From Nocardia sp. NRRL S-836 (GTDB taxonomy: Bacteria; Actinomycetota; Actinomycetes; Mycobacteriales; Pseudonocardiaceae), in the NCBI RefSeq assembly GCF_001279525.1, contig NZ_LGDY01000137.1:1-40828 (forward strand): DNA of 40,828 bases. Reading direction: 5' to 3'. Under the pieces are notes generated by a model. It ran no database searches, was not told where the DNA came from, and worked only from the letters and a program-made list of their open reading frames with translations. This document shows, in pieces, positions 1 to 7,973 of the stretch. Made by a program: the position numbers and the translations under genes. Within the stretch, counting starts at the first letter, position 1. The number at the start of each line of letters is the position of its first letter.

Positions 1-3
1 AGC

Positions 4-38
4 AACGCCTTCGGCGTTTCGGGGGGACTCCGTCCCCC
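4..38. repeat. Two adjacent short GC hairpins
   Basis: Two perfect stem-loops stand side by side. AACGCC (4-9) pairs with GGCGTT (13-18) around a TTC loop. GGGGGAC (22-28) pairs with GTCCCCC (32-38) around TCC. No run of T follows. They may terminate a gene lying left of the window or be a dispersed intergenic palindrome. No gene was recognised between 1 and 209. Confidence 0.5.
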
Positions 39-161
39 TCGACCCCCTGACAACTGATCAAAGACTGGCCAGCGCCGCGCGTGGGTAGATGGCACGCCTG
101 GTGCTTTGGGCGGCTTGCTGTTGCGTTGGTGCTTGCGGGAGGTTCTTGTGAAAAGACGGCT

Positions 162-208
162 CGGGCCTTCGGCCCTCGATACCTGGACAGCCGGGCCTTC
201 GGCCCTCG
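162..208. terminator. Duplicated TTC-loop hairpin downstream of the Gfo/Idh gene
   Basis: The 17-mer CGGGCCTTCGGCCCTCG occurs twice, at 162-178 and 192-208, 30 bp apart. Each copy folds into a GGGCC/GGCCC stem with a TTC loop. The second copy ends one base before the stop codon of the minus-strand oxidoreductase. A role as terminator, or as a short palindromic repeat used as terminator, is inferred from position and structure. Confidence 0.55.
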
Positions 209-209
209 G

Positions 210-1217
210 TTACAGGCGGACTGAGTCGCCGGTGATCGCGGACTGCTTGGCGGCCTCGATGACCTCCAGGCCTGTCACGGCGTCCTGCGGTGACACGGGG
301 GCCACACCGGCTGCGATCGACGCGTAGAAGTGCTGGTACGCACCGGGTTCGGTGCGGTGGGGTTGGCCGCCGAGCGTGCCCCAGGCGGACTCCGGCTCCT
401 CGCCCCAGCCTGGACCGCCAGGGGTCTCGCCCGCCTTCAGGCGCTCTTCCTGAGGATCCATGCCGTACTTCACGTACGCGGCGTCGTGGCCCAGGACGCG
501 GAAGCGGGGGCCCTGGTCCGCGGCCAGGGCGCTCATCCACAGGTGGGAGCGGACCCCGGCCTCGTGGGTCAGGGCGAGGAAGACGTCGTCGTCGGCTTTG
601 GCGCCGGGGCGGACGGTCGCGATCTCCGCGTGGACCGAGAGCGGGCGGCCGAACAGGGCCACGGACTGGTCGATCAGGTGGGTGCCCAGGTCGAAGAGGA
701 TGGAGCCGAGGTCGGCGGGGTCGCCGGACTCCTTCCACGACGACTTGATCTCGGGGCGGTAGCGCTCGAAGCGGGACTCGAAGCGGTGGACCTCGCCCAG
801 GGCGTTGGTGGCCAGGAGGGATTTGACGGTGCGGAAGTCGCCGTCCCAGCGGCGGTTGTGGAACGGGACCAGCATCAGGTCGCGGGACGAGGCGATCGAG
901 GCCAGGGCGCGGGCCTCGGCGGCTGAGGCGGCGAAGGGTTTGTCGACCACCACGTTCAGGCCGTGTTCCAGGACCTGGCGGGCGTGGGTGGCGTGGAAGC
1001 GGTTCGGGGTGGTGATGACCACCAGGTCGAACGCGCCGGACCAGACCTCGTCCAGTGACGACAGCAGGCGGGTGGAGGGGTAGCGGGAGCGCACCTCGGA
1101 CTGGCGTTGCGGGTTGGCGGTGACGACGGCCGAGAGTTCCAGGCCCGGGGTGGTGGAGATGAACGGGGCGTGGAAAGCGGCCCCACCGAGTCCGTAGCCG
1201 ACCAGAGCTGTGCGCAT
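210..1217 (-). CDS. Gfo/Idh/MocA family oxidoreductase
   Basis: A 335-aa cytoplasmic NAD(P)-dependent dehydrogenase, probably acting on a sugar or cyclitol. The N-terminus has a Rossmann motif in the form GYGLGGAAFHAPF (residues 8-20); this FHAP variant is typical of the YdgJ/IolU branch that includes scyllo-inositol dehydrogenases. DKPFAAS near residue 93 corresponds to the conserved EKP cofactor/catalytic motif, and THLIDQ in the C-terminal half corresponds to the catalytic histidine segment. Length is normal for the family. The ATG at 1215-1217 starts exactly at the Rossmann strand. It is transcribed divergently from the metY leader and ends in a duplicated hairpin. The exact substrate cannot be read from sequence. 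Confidence 0.88.
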   Translation of the reverse strand: MRTALVGYGLGGAAFHAPFISTTPGLELSAVVTANPQRQSEVRSRYPSTRLLSSLDEVWSGAFDLVVITTPNRFHATHARQVLEHGLNVVVDKPFAASAAEARALASIASSRDLMLVPFHNRRWDGDFRTVKSLLATNALGEVHRFESRFERYRPEIKSSWKESGDPADLGSILFDLGTHLIDQSVALFGRPLSVHAEIATVRPGAKADDDVFLALTHEAGVRSHLWMSALAADQGPRFRVLGHDAAYVKYGMDPQEERLKAGETPGGPGWGEEPESAWGTLGGQPHRTEPGAYQHFYASIAAGVAPVSPQDAVTGLEVIEAAKQSAITGDSVRL

Positions 1218-1277
1218 GTGATCAGCCTAAGCGGTCCCACCTGGTGGACGGGGTGTCGCGTGGGCCGAACGGACCCC

Positions 1278-1283
1278 TACGGT
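1278..1283 (+). promoter_or_regulatory. Candidate -10 box for a leaderless metYX transcript
   Basis: TACGGT lies 8 nt before the ATG of the leader peptide. This would place the transcription start at or just before the ATG and make the leader ORF leaderless. No Shine-Dalgarno sequence is visible in front of it. A weak -35 (TGTCGC, 1254-1259) sits 18 nt upstream. Confidence 0.4.
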
Positions 1284-1291
1284 CAGCAACC

Positions 1292-1369
1292 ATGACGCTG
1301 CTGCTCGTGAGGCGACGCCACGTGGACTACGTGCGCGTCACCAGCATGGCGTGTCGTCGCTCCGGCTGA
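1292..1369 (+). CDS. Sulfur-gene leader peptide (25 aa) upstream of metYX
   Basis: A short ORF of 25 codons starts at ATG 1292 and ends at TGA 1367-1369, 43 nt before metY. The peptide begins MTLLLVRRRHVDYVRV and ends TSMACRRSG. The basic RRRHVD block followed by a hydrophobic stretch and an Ala-Cys near the C-terminus is the pattern of the small leader peptides found upstream of cysteine, methionine and sulfate genes in many actinobacteria. Related polycysteine leaders in mycobacteria act as cysteine-responsive attenuators. The single Cys codon (TGT, 1352-1354) falls inside a possible hairpin. The ORF is recognised from motif and position; regulation here is inferred. Confidence 0.75.
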   Translation: MTLLLVRRRHVDYVRVTSMACRRSG

Positions 1370-1376
1370 CCACGCC
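1348..1376 (+). promoter_or_regulatory. Possible attenuator stem overlapping the leader's Cys codon
   Basis: GGCGTG (1348-1353) can pair with CACGCC (1371-1376) across a 17-nt loop. The left arm covers the leader's Met-Ala-Cys codons and the right arm lies just past its stop. A ribosome paused at the Cys codon would keep this stem open. It is short and could be chance in GC-rich DNA. Confidence 0.3.
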
Positions 1377-1412
1377 CACTCCCCCCGGCAACGAACCAAC
1401 TGGAGCACAGCC

Positions 1413-2699
1413 ATGTCCTGGTCATTCGAGACGACGCAGATCCACGCGGGCGCGGCGCCCGACCCGGCGACCGGTGCGCGGGCCACGCCGATCTACCAGA
1501 CCACCTCCTACGTCTTCCGGGACACCCAGCACGGGGCCGACCTGTTCGCGCTGGCTGAGCCCGGCAACATCTACACGCGCATCAACAACCCCACGCAGGA
1601 CGTGCTGGAGCAGCGCGTCGCGGCGCTCGAGGGCGGGATCGCGGCGGTCGCGTTCGCCTCCGGGCAGGCGGCGGAGACGGCGGCGATCCTCAACCTGGCC
1701 AAGGTCGGGGACCACCTCGTGTCGAGCGCGTCGCTCTACGGCGGCACGTACAACCTGTTCCACTACACGCTGCCCAAGCTCGGCATCGAGGTGTCCTTCG
1801 TGGAGGACCCCGACGACCTCGACGAGTGGCGGGCCAAGATCAGGCCGAACACGAAGCTGCTGTTCGGTGAGTCGCTGGCCAACCCGCGCAGCCACGTGCT
1901 CGACATCGAGGGGATCGCGGCGGTCGCGCACGAGAACGGCATCCCGCTGATCGTCGACAACACCGTGCCGACGCCCTACCTGCTCAGGCCGCTGGACCAC
2001 GGCGCGGACATCGTCATCCACTCGGCCACGAAGTACCTGGGCGGGCACGGCACGGCCATCGCCGGTGTCGTGGTCGACGGCGGCAAGTTCGAGTACGGCC
2101 CGGAGAAGTTCCCCGACTTCCACGAGCCGGACCCCAGCTACCACGGGCTGCGGTACTGGCCGGTGCTCGGGCACGGGGCGTTCGCAGCGAAGCTGCGGGT
2201 GCAGGGGCTGCGCGACACCGGTGCGGCGATCGCGCCGTTGACGAGCTTCCTGGTGATCCAGGGGATCGAGACGCTGTCGCTGCGGATCGAGCGGCACGTG
2301 CAGAACGCGCAGGCGCTCGCCGAGTGGCTGGAGGAGCGGGACGAGGTCGCGAAGGTCCACTACGCGGGGCTGCCGTCGTCGCCGTTCCACGCCAACGCCA
2401 CGAAGTACCTGCCCAAGGGTGCCGGCGCGGTGGTGAGCTTCGAGCTGCGCGGCGGGGTCGAGGCGGGACGGGCGTTCGTGGACGGGACGACGTTGTTCAG
2501 CCAGCTGGTGAACATCGGTGACGTGCGGTCGTTGATCGTGCACCCGGCCTCGACCACGCACAGCCAGCTCACGCCGGAGGAGCAGCTCGTCGCGGGCGTC
2601 ACACCGGGGCTGGTGCGGCTGAGCGTCGGCCTGGAGGGGATCGCGGACCTCAAGGCGGACCTGGAGGCGGGCTTCACCGCGGCGAAGTCCGAGTTGTAG
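1413..2699 (+). CDS. metY: O-acetylhomoserine aminocarboxypropyltransferase / sulfhydrylase
   Basis: A 428-aa PLP enzyme of the Cys/Met metabolism family. It condenses O-acetyl-L-homoserine with sulfide (or methanethiol) to give homocysteine (or methionine) in the cytoplasm. The start [13 protein letters not shown] and the block [14 protein letters not shown] are typical of MetY. The PLP-binding lysine lies in [11 protein letters not shown] (Lys207), and the C-terminal [10 protein letters not shown] is the conserved substrate-binding region. Length matches MetY (about 430 aa) rather than the shorter MetB/MetC enzymes. GGAG at 1402-1405 gives a ribosome binding site 7 nt before the ATG. It is the first structural gene behind the leader peptide and overlaps metX by one base (TAGTG), so translation is probably coupled. 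Confidence 0.95.
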   Translation: MSWSFETTQIHAGAAPDPATGARATPIYQTTSYVFRDTQHGADLFALAEPGNIYTRINNPTQDVLEQRVAALEGGIAAVAFASGQAAETAAILNLAKVGDHLVSSASLYGGTYNLFHYTLPKLGIEVSFVEDPDDLDEWRAKIRPNTKLLFGESLANPRSHVLDIEGIAAVAHENGIPLIVDNTVPTPYLLRPLDHGADIVIHSATKYLGGHGTAIAGVVVDGGKFEYGPEKFPDFHEPDPSYHGLRYWPVLGHGAFAAKLRVQGLRDTGAAIAPLTSFLVIQGIETLSLRIERHVQNAQALAEWLEERDEVAKVHYAGLPSSPFHANATKYLPKGAGAVVSFELRGGVEAGRAFVDGTTLFSQLVNIGDVRSLIVHPASTTHSQLTPEEQLVAGVTPGLVRLSVGLEGIADLKADLEAGFTAAKSEL

Positions 2700-3709
2700 T
2701 GGGCGGCTGGCGCTTCGGCGACCCGAACGGGCGGCGGAAGTGGTTCAGCCACAGCGAACCGTTCGCCGGGTTGCCGGGTTTCCAGCTCGCGTACGAGACG
2801 TGGGGGACCTTGAACGCGGAGGCCTCCAACGCGGTGCTCGTGCTCCACGCCCTCACCGGGGACAGCCATGTCGCCGGGGGCGTGGAGCCGGGTCACCCCA
2901 CGCCGGGCTGGTGGGACGCACTCGTCGAGCCGGGGCCGCTGGACGGGTGCTTCGTGGTGGCGCCCAACGTGCTCGGCGGGTGCCAGGGCAGCACCGGGCC
3001 GTGGCAGCACCCGGCGTTCCCGCGGATCACCATCCGCGACCAGGTCGCGGCGGAGGTGCTGCTGGCCGACCACCTGGGCATCGGGCAGTGGGCGGCGGTG
3101 CTCGGCGGGTCCATGGGCGGCATGCGCGCGGTCGAGTGGGCCGTGGGCGAACCGGACCGGGTGCGGTCGCTGCTCCTGCTGGCCACCACGGCGGCGGCGT
3201 CCGCCGAGCAGATCGGGCTCGCGTCGGCCCAGCTGCACGCGATCAGGGCCGATCCGCACGAGGGTCTCGGTGTGGCACGCAGGATCGCGCACCTCAGCTA
3301 CCGCAGCGAGCAGGAGCTGCAGGCGCGGTTCGGCCGGGAGGTGCAGGAGGACGGCAGGTTCGCCATCGAGTCCTATTTGGACCACCACGCGCAGAAGCTG
3401 GTCCGGCGGTTCGACGCCGCCAGCTACGTCACGCTCACCGATGCGATGAACTCGCACGACGTGGGCCGCGGCCGGGGTGGCGTGCAAGCGGCGCTGCGCC
3501 GGGTGACGGCGCGGACCGTGGTGGCCGGTGTGGACTCGGACCGGCTGTACCCGCTGGCCCAGCAGGCGGAGCTGGCGGCGGGCATCCCCGGCGCCGACGA
3601 CCTGCGGGTGATCACCTCGCCGTACGGGCACGACGCGTTCCTGATCGAGAGCGACCAGGTCGGCGCGCTCGTCAGCGAACTGGTGCCCGCGCGGTCAGGT
3701 AGTCGTTGA
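2699..3709 (+). CDS. metX: Homoserine O-acetyltransferase
   Basis: A 336-aa alpha/beta-hydrolase-fold acyltransferase that makes O-acetylhomoserine, the substrate of the MetY encoded just upstream. Signature blocks are visible: [12 protein letters not shown] near residue 50, the nucleophile elbow [12 protein letters not shown] with Ser138, and YGHDAFL near the C-terminus carrying the catalytic histidine. GTG 2699 shares its G with the metY stop codon, which fixes the start by translational coupling. The protein is slightly shorter than many MetX proteins (about 370 aa), but all key motifs are present. The last 38 bp overlap the 3' end of the convergent MerR-family gene. Confidence 0.94.
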   Translation: MGGWRFGDPNGRRKWFSHSEPFAGLPGFQLAYETWGTLNAEASNAVLVLHALTGDSHVAGGVEPGHPTPGWWDALVEPGPLDGCFVVAPNVLGGCQGSTGPWQHPAFPRITIRDQVAAEVLLADHLGIGQWAAVLGGSMGGMRAVEWAVGEPDRVRSLLLLATTAAASAEQIGLASAQLHAIRADPHEGLGVARRIAHLSYRSEQELQARFGREVQEDGRFAIESYLDHHAQKLVRRFDAASYVTLTDAMNSHDVGRGRGGVQAALRRVTARTVVAGVDSDRLYPLAQQAELAAGIPGADDLRVITSPYGHDAFLIESDQVGALVSELVPARSGSR

Positions 3710-4358
3710 GCCGCGCGGAGGCGGCGAGCATCGCCAGCCCCCGCGCGGTCAGCCTGCTCCGCCAGTCGGTCAGCGCGGCGGCCACCGTGTCGGTGCCACC
3801 GGCCGTGCGGATCTGCCGCACCACCACCGCGATCCGCGCCAGCGGGTGACCGCCGCGGCGCAGCAGGTGGGCCAGCTCGGCGTCACGGACGTCGGCGGCG
3901 GAGAACACGCGGTAGCCGGTGGCCTCGCGGCGCGGCGTGAGGACGCCGGCCTCCTCCCACGCCCGCAGCGTCGCCGGGGTCACGCCGAGCCGGCGCGCCA
4001 GCTCACCGATCGAGCACGGCCGCGCGACCGGTTCCACGTCGGTCAGGTCGGCCACCGCGCGGCTCACCGAGTCGAGCGTCTCGCGGTCGCGCAACAGCCG
4101 GTGGTGGCCGCGGTCGAGGGTGGTCAGCACGTCGTCCAGCGAACCGGTGTGAACGGCGTTCATGATCTGCCCGGCCACGGCGTGACCGAACGCGGGGACC
4201 AGCGCGAGGAACGTGCGCAACGCCGCCGCGTGCACCTCGGTGTAGACGCGGTAGCCGGACTCGGTCCGGTCGGCTGCCGGGATGAACCCGTCGCGCTCGT
4301 AGTTGCGCACCGCCTGGGTCGAGATGCCGTGCTCGCGCGCTAGGTCGGCTGGACGCAC
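3672..4358 (-). CDS. Transcriptional regulator with two MerR DNA-binding domains
   Basis: A 228-aa protein containing two MerR-type winged-helix modules. The first runs from residue 1 ([20 protein letters not shown], then ERDGFIP and SGYRVYT). The second starts near residue 115 ([20 protein letters not shown], then [10 protein letters not shown] and TGYRVFS). A helical segment separates them and another follows. Ordinary MerR proteins have one such domain and dimerise; a tandem arrangement resembles the group often annotated as TioE family (recalled, not searched). The GTG at 4356-4358 begins directly at the HTH. The gene is divergent from the erythromycin-esterase-like gene, its likeliest target. 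No effector-binding cysteines are evident. Its 3' end overlaps metX convergently. Confidence 0.87.
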   Translation of the reverse strand: MRPADLAREHGISTQAVRNYERDGFIPAADRTESGYRVYTEVHAAALRTFLALVPAFGHAVAGQIMNAVHTGSLDDVLTTLDRGHHRLLRDRETLDSVSRAVADLTDVEPVARPCSIGELARRLGVTPATLRAWEEAGVLTPRREATGYRVFSAADVRDAELAHLLRRGGHPLARIAVVVRQIRTAGGTDTVAAALTDWRSRLTARGLAMLAASARLNDYLTARAPVR

Positions 4359-4359
4359 G

Positions 4360-4429
4360 GTTGAGACTTTAGCGGGCCTTTGCAGCCGCTACCGCGGAAA
4401 AGTTTCAACAGAGGTTTCAAAGATACGAT
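4360..4429. promoter_or_regulatory. Divergent promoter region with GTTTCAA repeats
   Basis: The 79-bp gap between the MerR gene and the esterase-like gene holds GTTTCAAC (4402-4409) and GTTTCAAA (4414-4421), direct repeats 12 bp apart, and GTTGAGAC (4360-4367), a 7/8 inverted match. TACGAT at 4424-4429 is a good -10 box ending 8 nt before the esterase ATG, implying a leaderless transcript. TAAAGT on the other strand lies 7 nt before the regulator's GTG. The repeats are candidate operators for the double MerR protein. Confidence 0.45.
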
Positions 4430-4437
4430 TGACCCAC

Positions 4438-5544
4438 ATGAGCCAGGACATCCGCGAGTTCATCCACCCCTTCACCGAGCTGCTGGCCTTCGGCGAGCCG
4501 ACGCACCTGGAGCACGCCCACACCTGGATCCGCAACGAGCTCTTCGAGCAGCTGGCCGCCGCGGGCTTCCGCTCGATCGCGCTGGAGACCTGCCGGGTCA
4601 GGGGCCTGCTGGTCGACGACTACGTCAAGGGCGGTCCCGGTGACCTCGACACCGTCATGGAGGAGGGCTTCAGCCACCGCTTCGGCGAGTGGCCCGCCAA
4701 CCGCGAGCTGGTCGCGTGGCTGCGCGAGTACAATCGGGACCGGCCGGCCGACGAGCAGCTCACGTTCCACGGCGCCGACTTCCCCGGCGAGACCACCAGC
4801 GTGCCCAGCCCGCGCCCGTACCTGGAGCACGCCCGCGACTACCTCGGCCTCGACGCGGACTTCAGCACCGACGACGAGAGGTGGAGCCGCGACGAGGCAG
4901 TGCTGGACCTGACGAGGTCACCCGGACAGTCCGAAGAGGCCGTCCGGTTCCGCGCGCTCGGCCAGGCCATGCTCGCCGAGCTGCACAACCGGCCGCACGA
5001 CGAGGGCTGGCAACGCGCGGAGACCCACCTGACGGCCGCGCTGAGCCTCCTGCGCTACCACCGGGAGTGCGCGGAGCCCAACCCGCTGGGCGTGCGCCTG
5101 AACCGCCTGTGTCAGCAGCGGGACGGCGTGATGGCCCGCAACCTGCTGGAGATCCGCCGGATCGAGGCGGGCCGCGGCCCGACGTTCGTCTTCATGCACA
5201 ACGCCCACCTGCAACGCACGAGCAGCTCGATGGAGATGGCGGGCGAGCGGATCGAGTGGCTCTCCGCGGGCGCGCTCGTGGCACCGGTCCTGGGTGACCA
5301 GTACACGGTCATCGCGGGCACCCTCGGCCGCAACGACACGTTCGGGCTCGGTGAACCGGACAAAGGCACCTTCGAAGGCTCGCTGCAGGACCGCTTCACC
5401 ACCTGGGGCCTCGCGGACAAGCCCACCGGGACGGTGCGCGCGGACACCCGGCCGGAGATGGGCTACTTCCCCGTGGACCGGCACCTGCTCGACGGCGTGG
5501 ACGCCGTGCTGCACGTCAGGGTTGGTCGTCCAGTGACGCGGTGA
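4438..5544 (+). CDS. Erythromycin esterase family protein
   Basis: A 368-aa cytoplasmic protein of the erythromycin-esterase (EreA/EreB-like) superfamily. Typical blocks are FGEPTHLEHAHTW near residue 16 (family form GExTH), RSIALE near residue 44, TFHGADFPGE near residue 108, and VFMHNAHLQR near residue 250 with the conserved His-Asn. True Ere enzymes hydrolyse the macrolactone ring, but most homologues in soil actinomycetes have unknown substrates, so resistance should not be assumed. ATG 4438 is preferred because the -10 box TACGAT is 8 nt upstream; an upstream in-frame extension would run through the promoter. The last 29 bp overlap a convergent hypothetical gene. Regulation by the divergent double-MerR protein is inferred. 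Confidence 0.85.
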   Translation: MSQDIREFIHPFTELLAFGEPTHLEHAHTWIRNELFEQLAAAGFRSIALETCRVRGLLVDDYVKGGPGDLDTVMEEGFSHRFGEWPANRELVAWLREYNRDRPADEQLTFHGADFPGETTSVPSPRPYLEHARDYLGLDADFSTDDERWSRDEAVLDLTRSPGQSEEAVRFRALGQAMLAELHNRPHDEGWQRAETHLTAALSLLRYHRECAEPNPLGVRLNRLCQQRDGVMARNLLEIRRIEAGRGPTFVFMHNAHLQRTSSSMEMAGERIEWLSAGALVAPVLGDQYTVIAGTLGRNDTFGLGEPDKGTFEGSLQDRFTTWGLADKPTGTVRADTRPEMGYFPVDRHLLDGVDAVLHVRVGRPVTR

Positions 5545-6022
5545 TCCACGTCGCGACGGGCAGGTCGCGCGTCTCGCACTCGATCGCCAGCTTGAGGGTC
5601 CACCGCAGGGCTTGCAGCACCACGGTCGCGAGCTCCTGCGGTGCCCCGTTGGCCAGTGCGATCTCGATCTGCTCGGAGGCCGCGTCCTGGTCGCCGTGCA
5701 CCTCGGCCAGCAACGCGCGGATCGCCGTGCGGACCGGCGGGTCGGCGTCGTCGATCTGGACCTCGCGGCCGTCCTCGTCGAAGACCTGCATCTTCACCGG
5801 TGTCGCGCCGCCGGAGCCGAGCGAGCCGACCATGGAGCTGCACTCGGCGAACAGGAGCAGCACGAGCTCGCGGATCTCCTCGTTGCCCTCCGGTGACCCG
5901 CTGAGATAGCCGGTCACGAGGTCCACCGCCACAGCGTCCTCACCGGCCCTGGCAGCCGCCAGCGCCTCGCCGGCCACGGCGGTCAGCCGTGCCCAGCGAT
6001 CCGGGTCCTGTGGTGGTCTCAC
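5516..6022 (-). CDS. Hypothetical protein, 168 aa
   Basis: I do not recognise a named family. The protein is acidic and mostly helical in appearance, with no signal peptide, membrane segment or metal-binding cluster. A central stretch (VKMQVFDEDGREVQIDDAD, around residues 76-94) looks like a beta hairpin, followed by two helical blocks (RTAIRALLAEVHGDQDAA and ELATVVLQALRWTLKLAIE). Length, repeated helices and small-residue turns would suit a small scaffold protein, but this is a guess. The GTG at 6020-6022 gives the longest frame with coding-like third positions. It overlaps the esterase-like gene convergently by 29 bp and is divergent from the histidine kinase. Confidence 0.7.
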   Translation of the reverse strand: MRPPQDPDRWARLTAVAGEALAAARAGEDAVAVDLVTGYLSGSPEGNEEIRELVLLLFAECSSMVGSLGSGGATPVKMQVFDEDGREVQIDDADPPVRTAIRALLAEVHGDQDAASEQIEIALANGAPQELATVVLQALRWTLKLAIECETRDLPVATWITASLDDQP

Positions 6023-6139
6023 AGGTACTGCCTACCGCGCGGCCCAACACAATCGCAATGCCCCATCTTGATCAGAGTGCTACCGGGGTATGTCACTCCG
6101 CAGGTCAATGTGGTCGCGAGCGGCTGCACCTAGGCTCGG

Positions 6140-7261
6140 GTGGTGTTGCGCACGCTGTACCGCACCGTCTTCGGCATCGACCGCACCCGAGTGCTCGTGA
6201 AGGCACTGGGGCGGTTCCGCAAGCCGTTCCACGGGGCGCTGCTGGTCTACGCGCTCGTGTTCGCGGTCGTCGGTTCCGCCCGGTACGTTGCGCTGGAGGA
6301 CCCGGACGGGTGGTGGCCGGCCGTCTTCGCGTCGGTGTTCCTGCCGTACGTGCTGCTGATCTGGTCGCCGCTCCACGCGTGGCGCCTCGCCGCGGCCACG
6401 CTGTTCCCGGTGGCCACGCTGATCGGCTGGACCGGCGTGGCGGACTTCCAGTACTGGACCCTGCTGCCACTGGTGGCGTGCGTCGCCGCGTTCTACTCGG
6501 GCGGGGTCACGGCGACCGCCACCGTGCTCACCATGGCGGCGGTGGGCTTCTCCGAGTCGCAGCACCACGACGCGGTCCTCGCCGTGCCGATCATCACCGG
6601 CGTGCTCTACCTCTTCGGTGCGCGCGGCCGTGCGGAACGCGAGCTGGAGGAACAACGCGGTGAGAAGGCCGCCCTCGAAGAACGTGCGCGCATCGCGAGG
6701 GAGATGCACGACGTGGTGGCCCACCACATGTCGATGGTGGTGGTGCGGTGCGAGACCGCGCCCTACCGCCTGCAGGGCCTCAACGAGGCCGCCCAGCGGG
6801 AGTTCGAGGAGGTCGGTCAGGTCGCCCGGGAGGCCATCGCCGACATGCAGCGGCTGCTCGGTGTGCTCAGGACGGACGGCCAGACGCCGGAGAAACAGCC
6901 GCAGCCGGGCATCAGCCGCATCCCGGAGCTGGCCAGGCCCGGAGACGAGGCCGAGGTCGACGTGGACGACGTGCCGGAGGCGGTCGGGCTGACCGCCTAC
7001 CGGATCGTGCAGGAGGCGCTGACGAACGCGACCAGGCACGCGCCCGGCTCGAAGGCGTCCGTGCACGTGCACAAGAGAGACGGCCAGCTGGACGTGCTGG
7101 TGCGCAACACCGCGGGAGGACCGTCCAGGGGCGGTGGCAGTGGTCAGGGTCTGATAGGCATGCGTGAACGTGTGGCGGTGCACGGCGGCACGCTGACCGT
7201 GAAGTCGACCGACGACGGCGGGTTCATGGTGCGGGCGAGGATTCCGTTGGGGGACAAGTGA
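6140..7261 (+). CDS. Two-component sensor histidine kinase (NarL/DesK type)
   Basis: A 373-aa membrane kinase. The N-terminal 160 residues carry about four to five hydrophobic segments (for example ALLVYALVFAVVGSARYVAL) with no sizeable extracellular sensor domain, so it probably senses within the membrane. The dimerisation/phosphoacceptor box is ERARIAREMHDVVAHHMS with His190, the HisKA_3 form. The HATPase_c part shows YRIVQEALTNATRHA (N box) and GQGLIGMRERVAVHGG (G boxes). GTG codons at 6140 and 6143 are both possible; TAGGCT at 6131-6136 favours a leaderless start at 6143. The stop overlaps the response-regulator GTG by 4 nt. Confidence 0.93.
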   Translation: MVLRTLYRTVFGIDRTRVLVKALGRFRKPFHGALLVYALVFAVVGSARYVALEDPDGWWPAVFASVFLPYVLLIWSPLHAWRLAAATLFPVATLIGWTGVADFQYWTLLPLVACVAAFYSGGVTATATVLTMAAVGFSESQHHDAVLAVPIITGVLYLFGARGRAERELEEQRGEKAALEERARIAREMHDVVAHHMSMVVVRCETAPYRLQGLNEAAQREFEEVGQVAREAIADMQRLLGVLRTDGQTPEKQPQPGISRIPELARPGDEAEVDVDDVPEAVGLTAYRIVQEALTNATRHAPGSKASVHVHKRDGQLDVLVRNTAGGPSRGGGSGQGLIGMRERVAVHGGTLTVKSTDDGGFMVRARIPLGDK

Positions 7262-7911
7262 TCAGGGTGGTCGTGGTGGACGACCAGGAGATGGTGCGCG
7301 AGGGTTTCTCCGCGCTGCTCGACGCACAGGACGACATCGAGGTGATCGGGTCGGCGGGCAACGGCGCGGACGGTGTCGCGCTGGCCCGCGGAACCGAACC
7401 GGACGTCGTGCTGATGGACATCCGCATGCCCGGGATGGACGGTCTGCACGCCACCCGCCTGCTGCTCGACGGCGGCAGCGAGTCGAAGGTGCTCGTGCTG
7501 ACCACGTTCGACCTCGACGACTACGTCTACGAGGCGTTGCAGGCCGGTGCGAGCGGGTTCCTGCTCAAGCACTCACCGGCCCGTGAGCTGCTCAATGCCG
7601 TGCGCGTGGTGGCCGCGGGTGACGCGTTGCTGGCGCCGTCGATCACGAAACGCCTGATCGAGGACTTCGTGCGGGCCCGCCGCACCGACCGCGTCCGCCC
7701 GGCGCGGCTCGCCGTGCTGACCGAGCGGGAGACCGAGATCCTCGTGCTGGTCGCGCAGGGCCTGTCGAACGCCGAGATCGCCGCGCACCTCGTGCTCGCC
7801 GAGCAGACCGTCAAGACGCACGTGAGCCGCGTGCTGACCAAACTGGACCTGCGCGACCGGGCGCAGGCGGTCATCGCGGCCTACGAGAGCGGGCTCGTGG
7901 TACCGGGGTAG
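7258..7911 (+). CDS. NarL/LuxR-family response regulator
   Basis: A 217-aa DNA-binding response regulator, the partner of the upstream kinase (4-nt overlap, GTGA). The receiver domain has the acidic pair Asp8-Asp9, phosphoacceptor Asp54 in VVLMDIRMPGMDG, and the switch residues in VLVLTTFDLDDYV. The C-terminal LuxR helix-turn-helix is LTERETEILVLVAQGLSNAE followed by TVKTHVSRVLTKL. Targets are unknown. The hydrolase and membrane-protein genes 62 bp downstream on the same strand are candidates, as is self-regulation of the kinase operon. Confidence 0.95.
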   Translation: MIRVVVVDDQEMVREGFSALLDAQDDIEVIGSAGNGADGVALARGTEPDVVLMDIRMPGMDGLHATRLLLDGGSESKVLVLTTFDLDDYVYEALQAGASGFLLKHSPARELLNAVRVVAAGDALLAPSITKRLIEDFVRARRTDRVRPARLAVLTERETEILVLVAQGLSNAEIAAHLVLAEQTVKTHVSRVLTKLDLRDRAQAVIAAYESGLVVPG

Positions 7912-7960
7912 CACGCGGATTCGGCACGCCAGCGTGACGATCTCCGGCGGGTCGCCTCCC

Positions 7961-7966
7961 TAGTTT
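7961..7966 (+). promoter_or_regulatory. Candidate -10 box, leaderless start of the hydrolase gene
   Basis: TAGTTT lies 7 nt before the ATG at 7974. No purine-rich ribosome binding site stands in front of that ATG. Together these suggest a separate promoter and a leaderless transcript rather than read-through from the response regulator. Confidence 0.35.
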
Positions 7967-7973
7967 CGGGTCC

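Noticed and set aside
1218..1412. SAM riboswitch upstream of metY
   Set aside because: I could not find the conserved core helices of SAM-I, SAM-II or SAM-IV in this interval, and most of the space is occupied by the leader peptide ORF. A covariance-model search (Infernal with Rfam SAM families) would settle it.
4303..4437. N-terminal extension of the erythromycin-esterase-like protein
   Set aside because: The extension would read through the MerR gene's 5' end and the shared promoter. The -10 box at 4424-4429 and the family start support ATG 4438.
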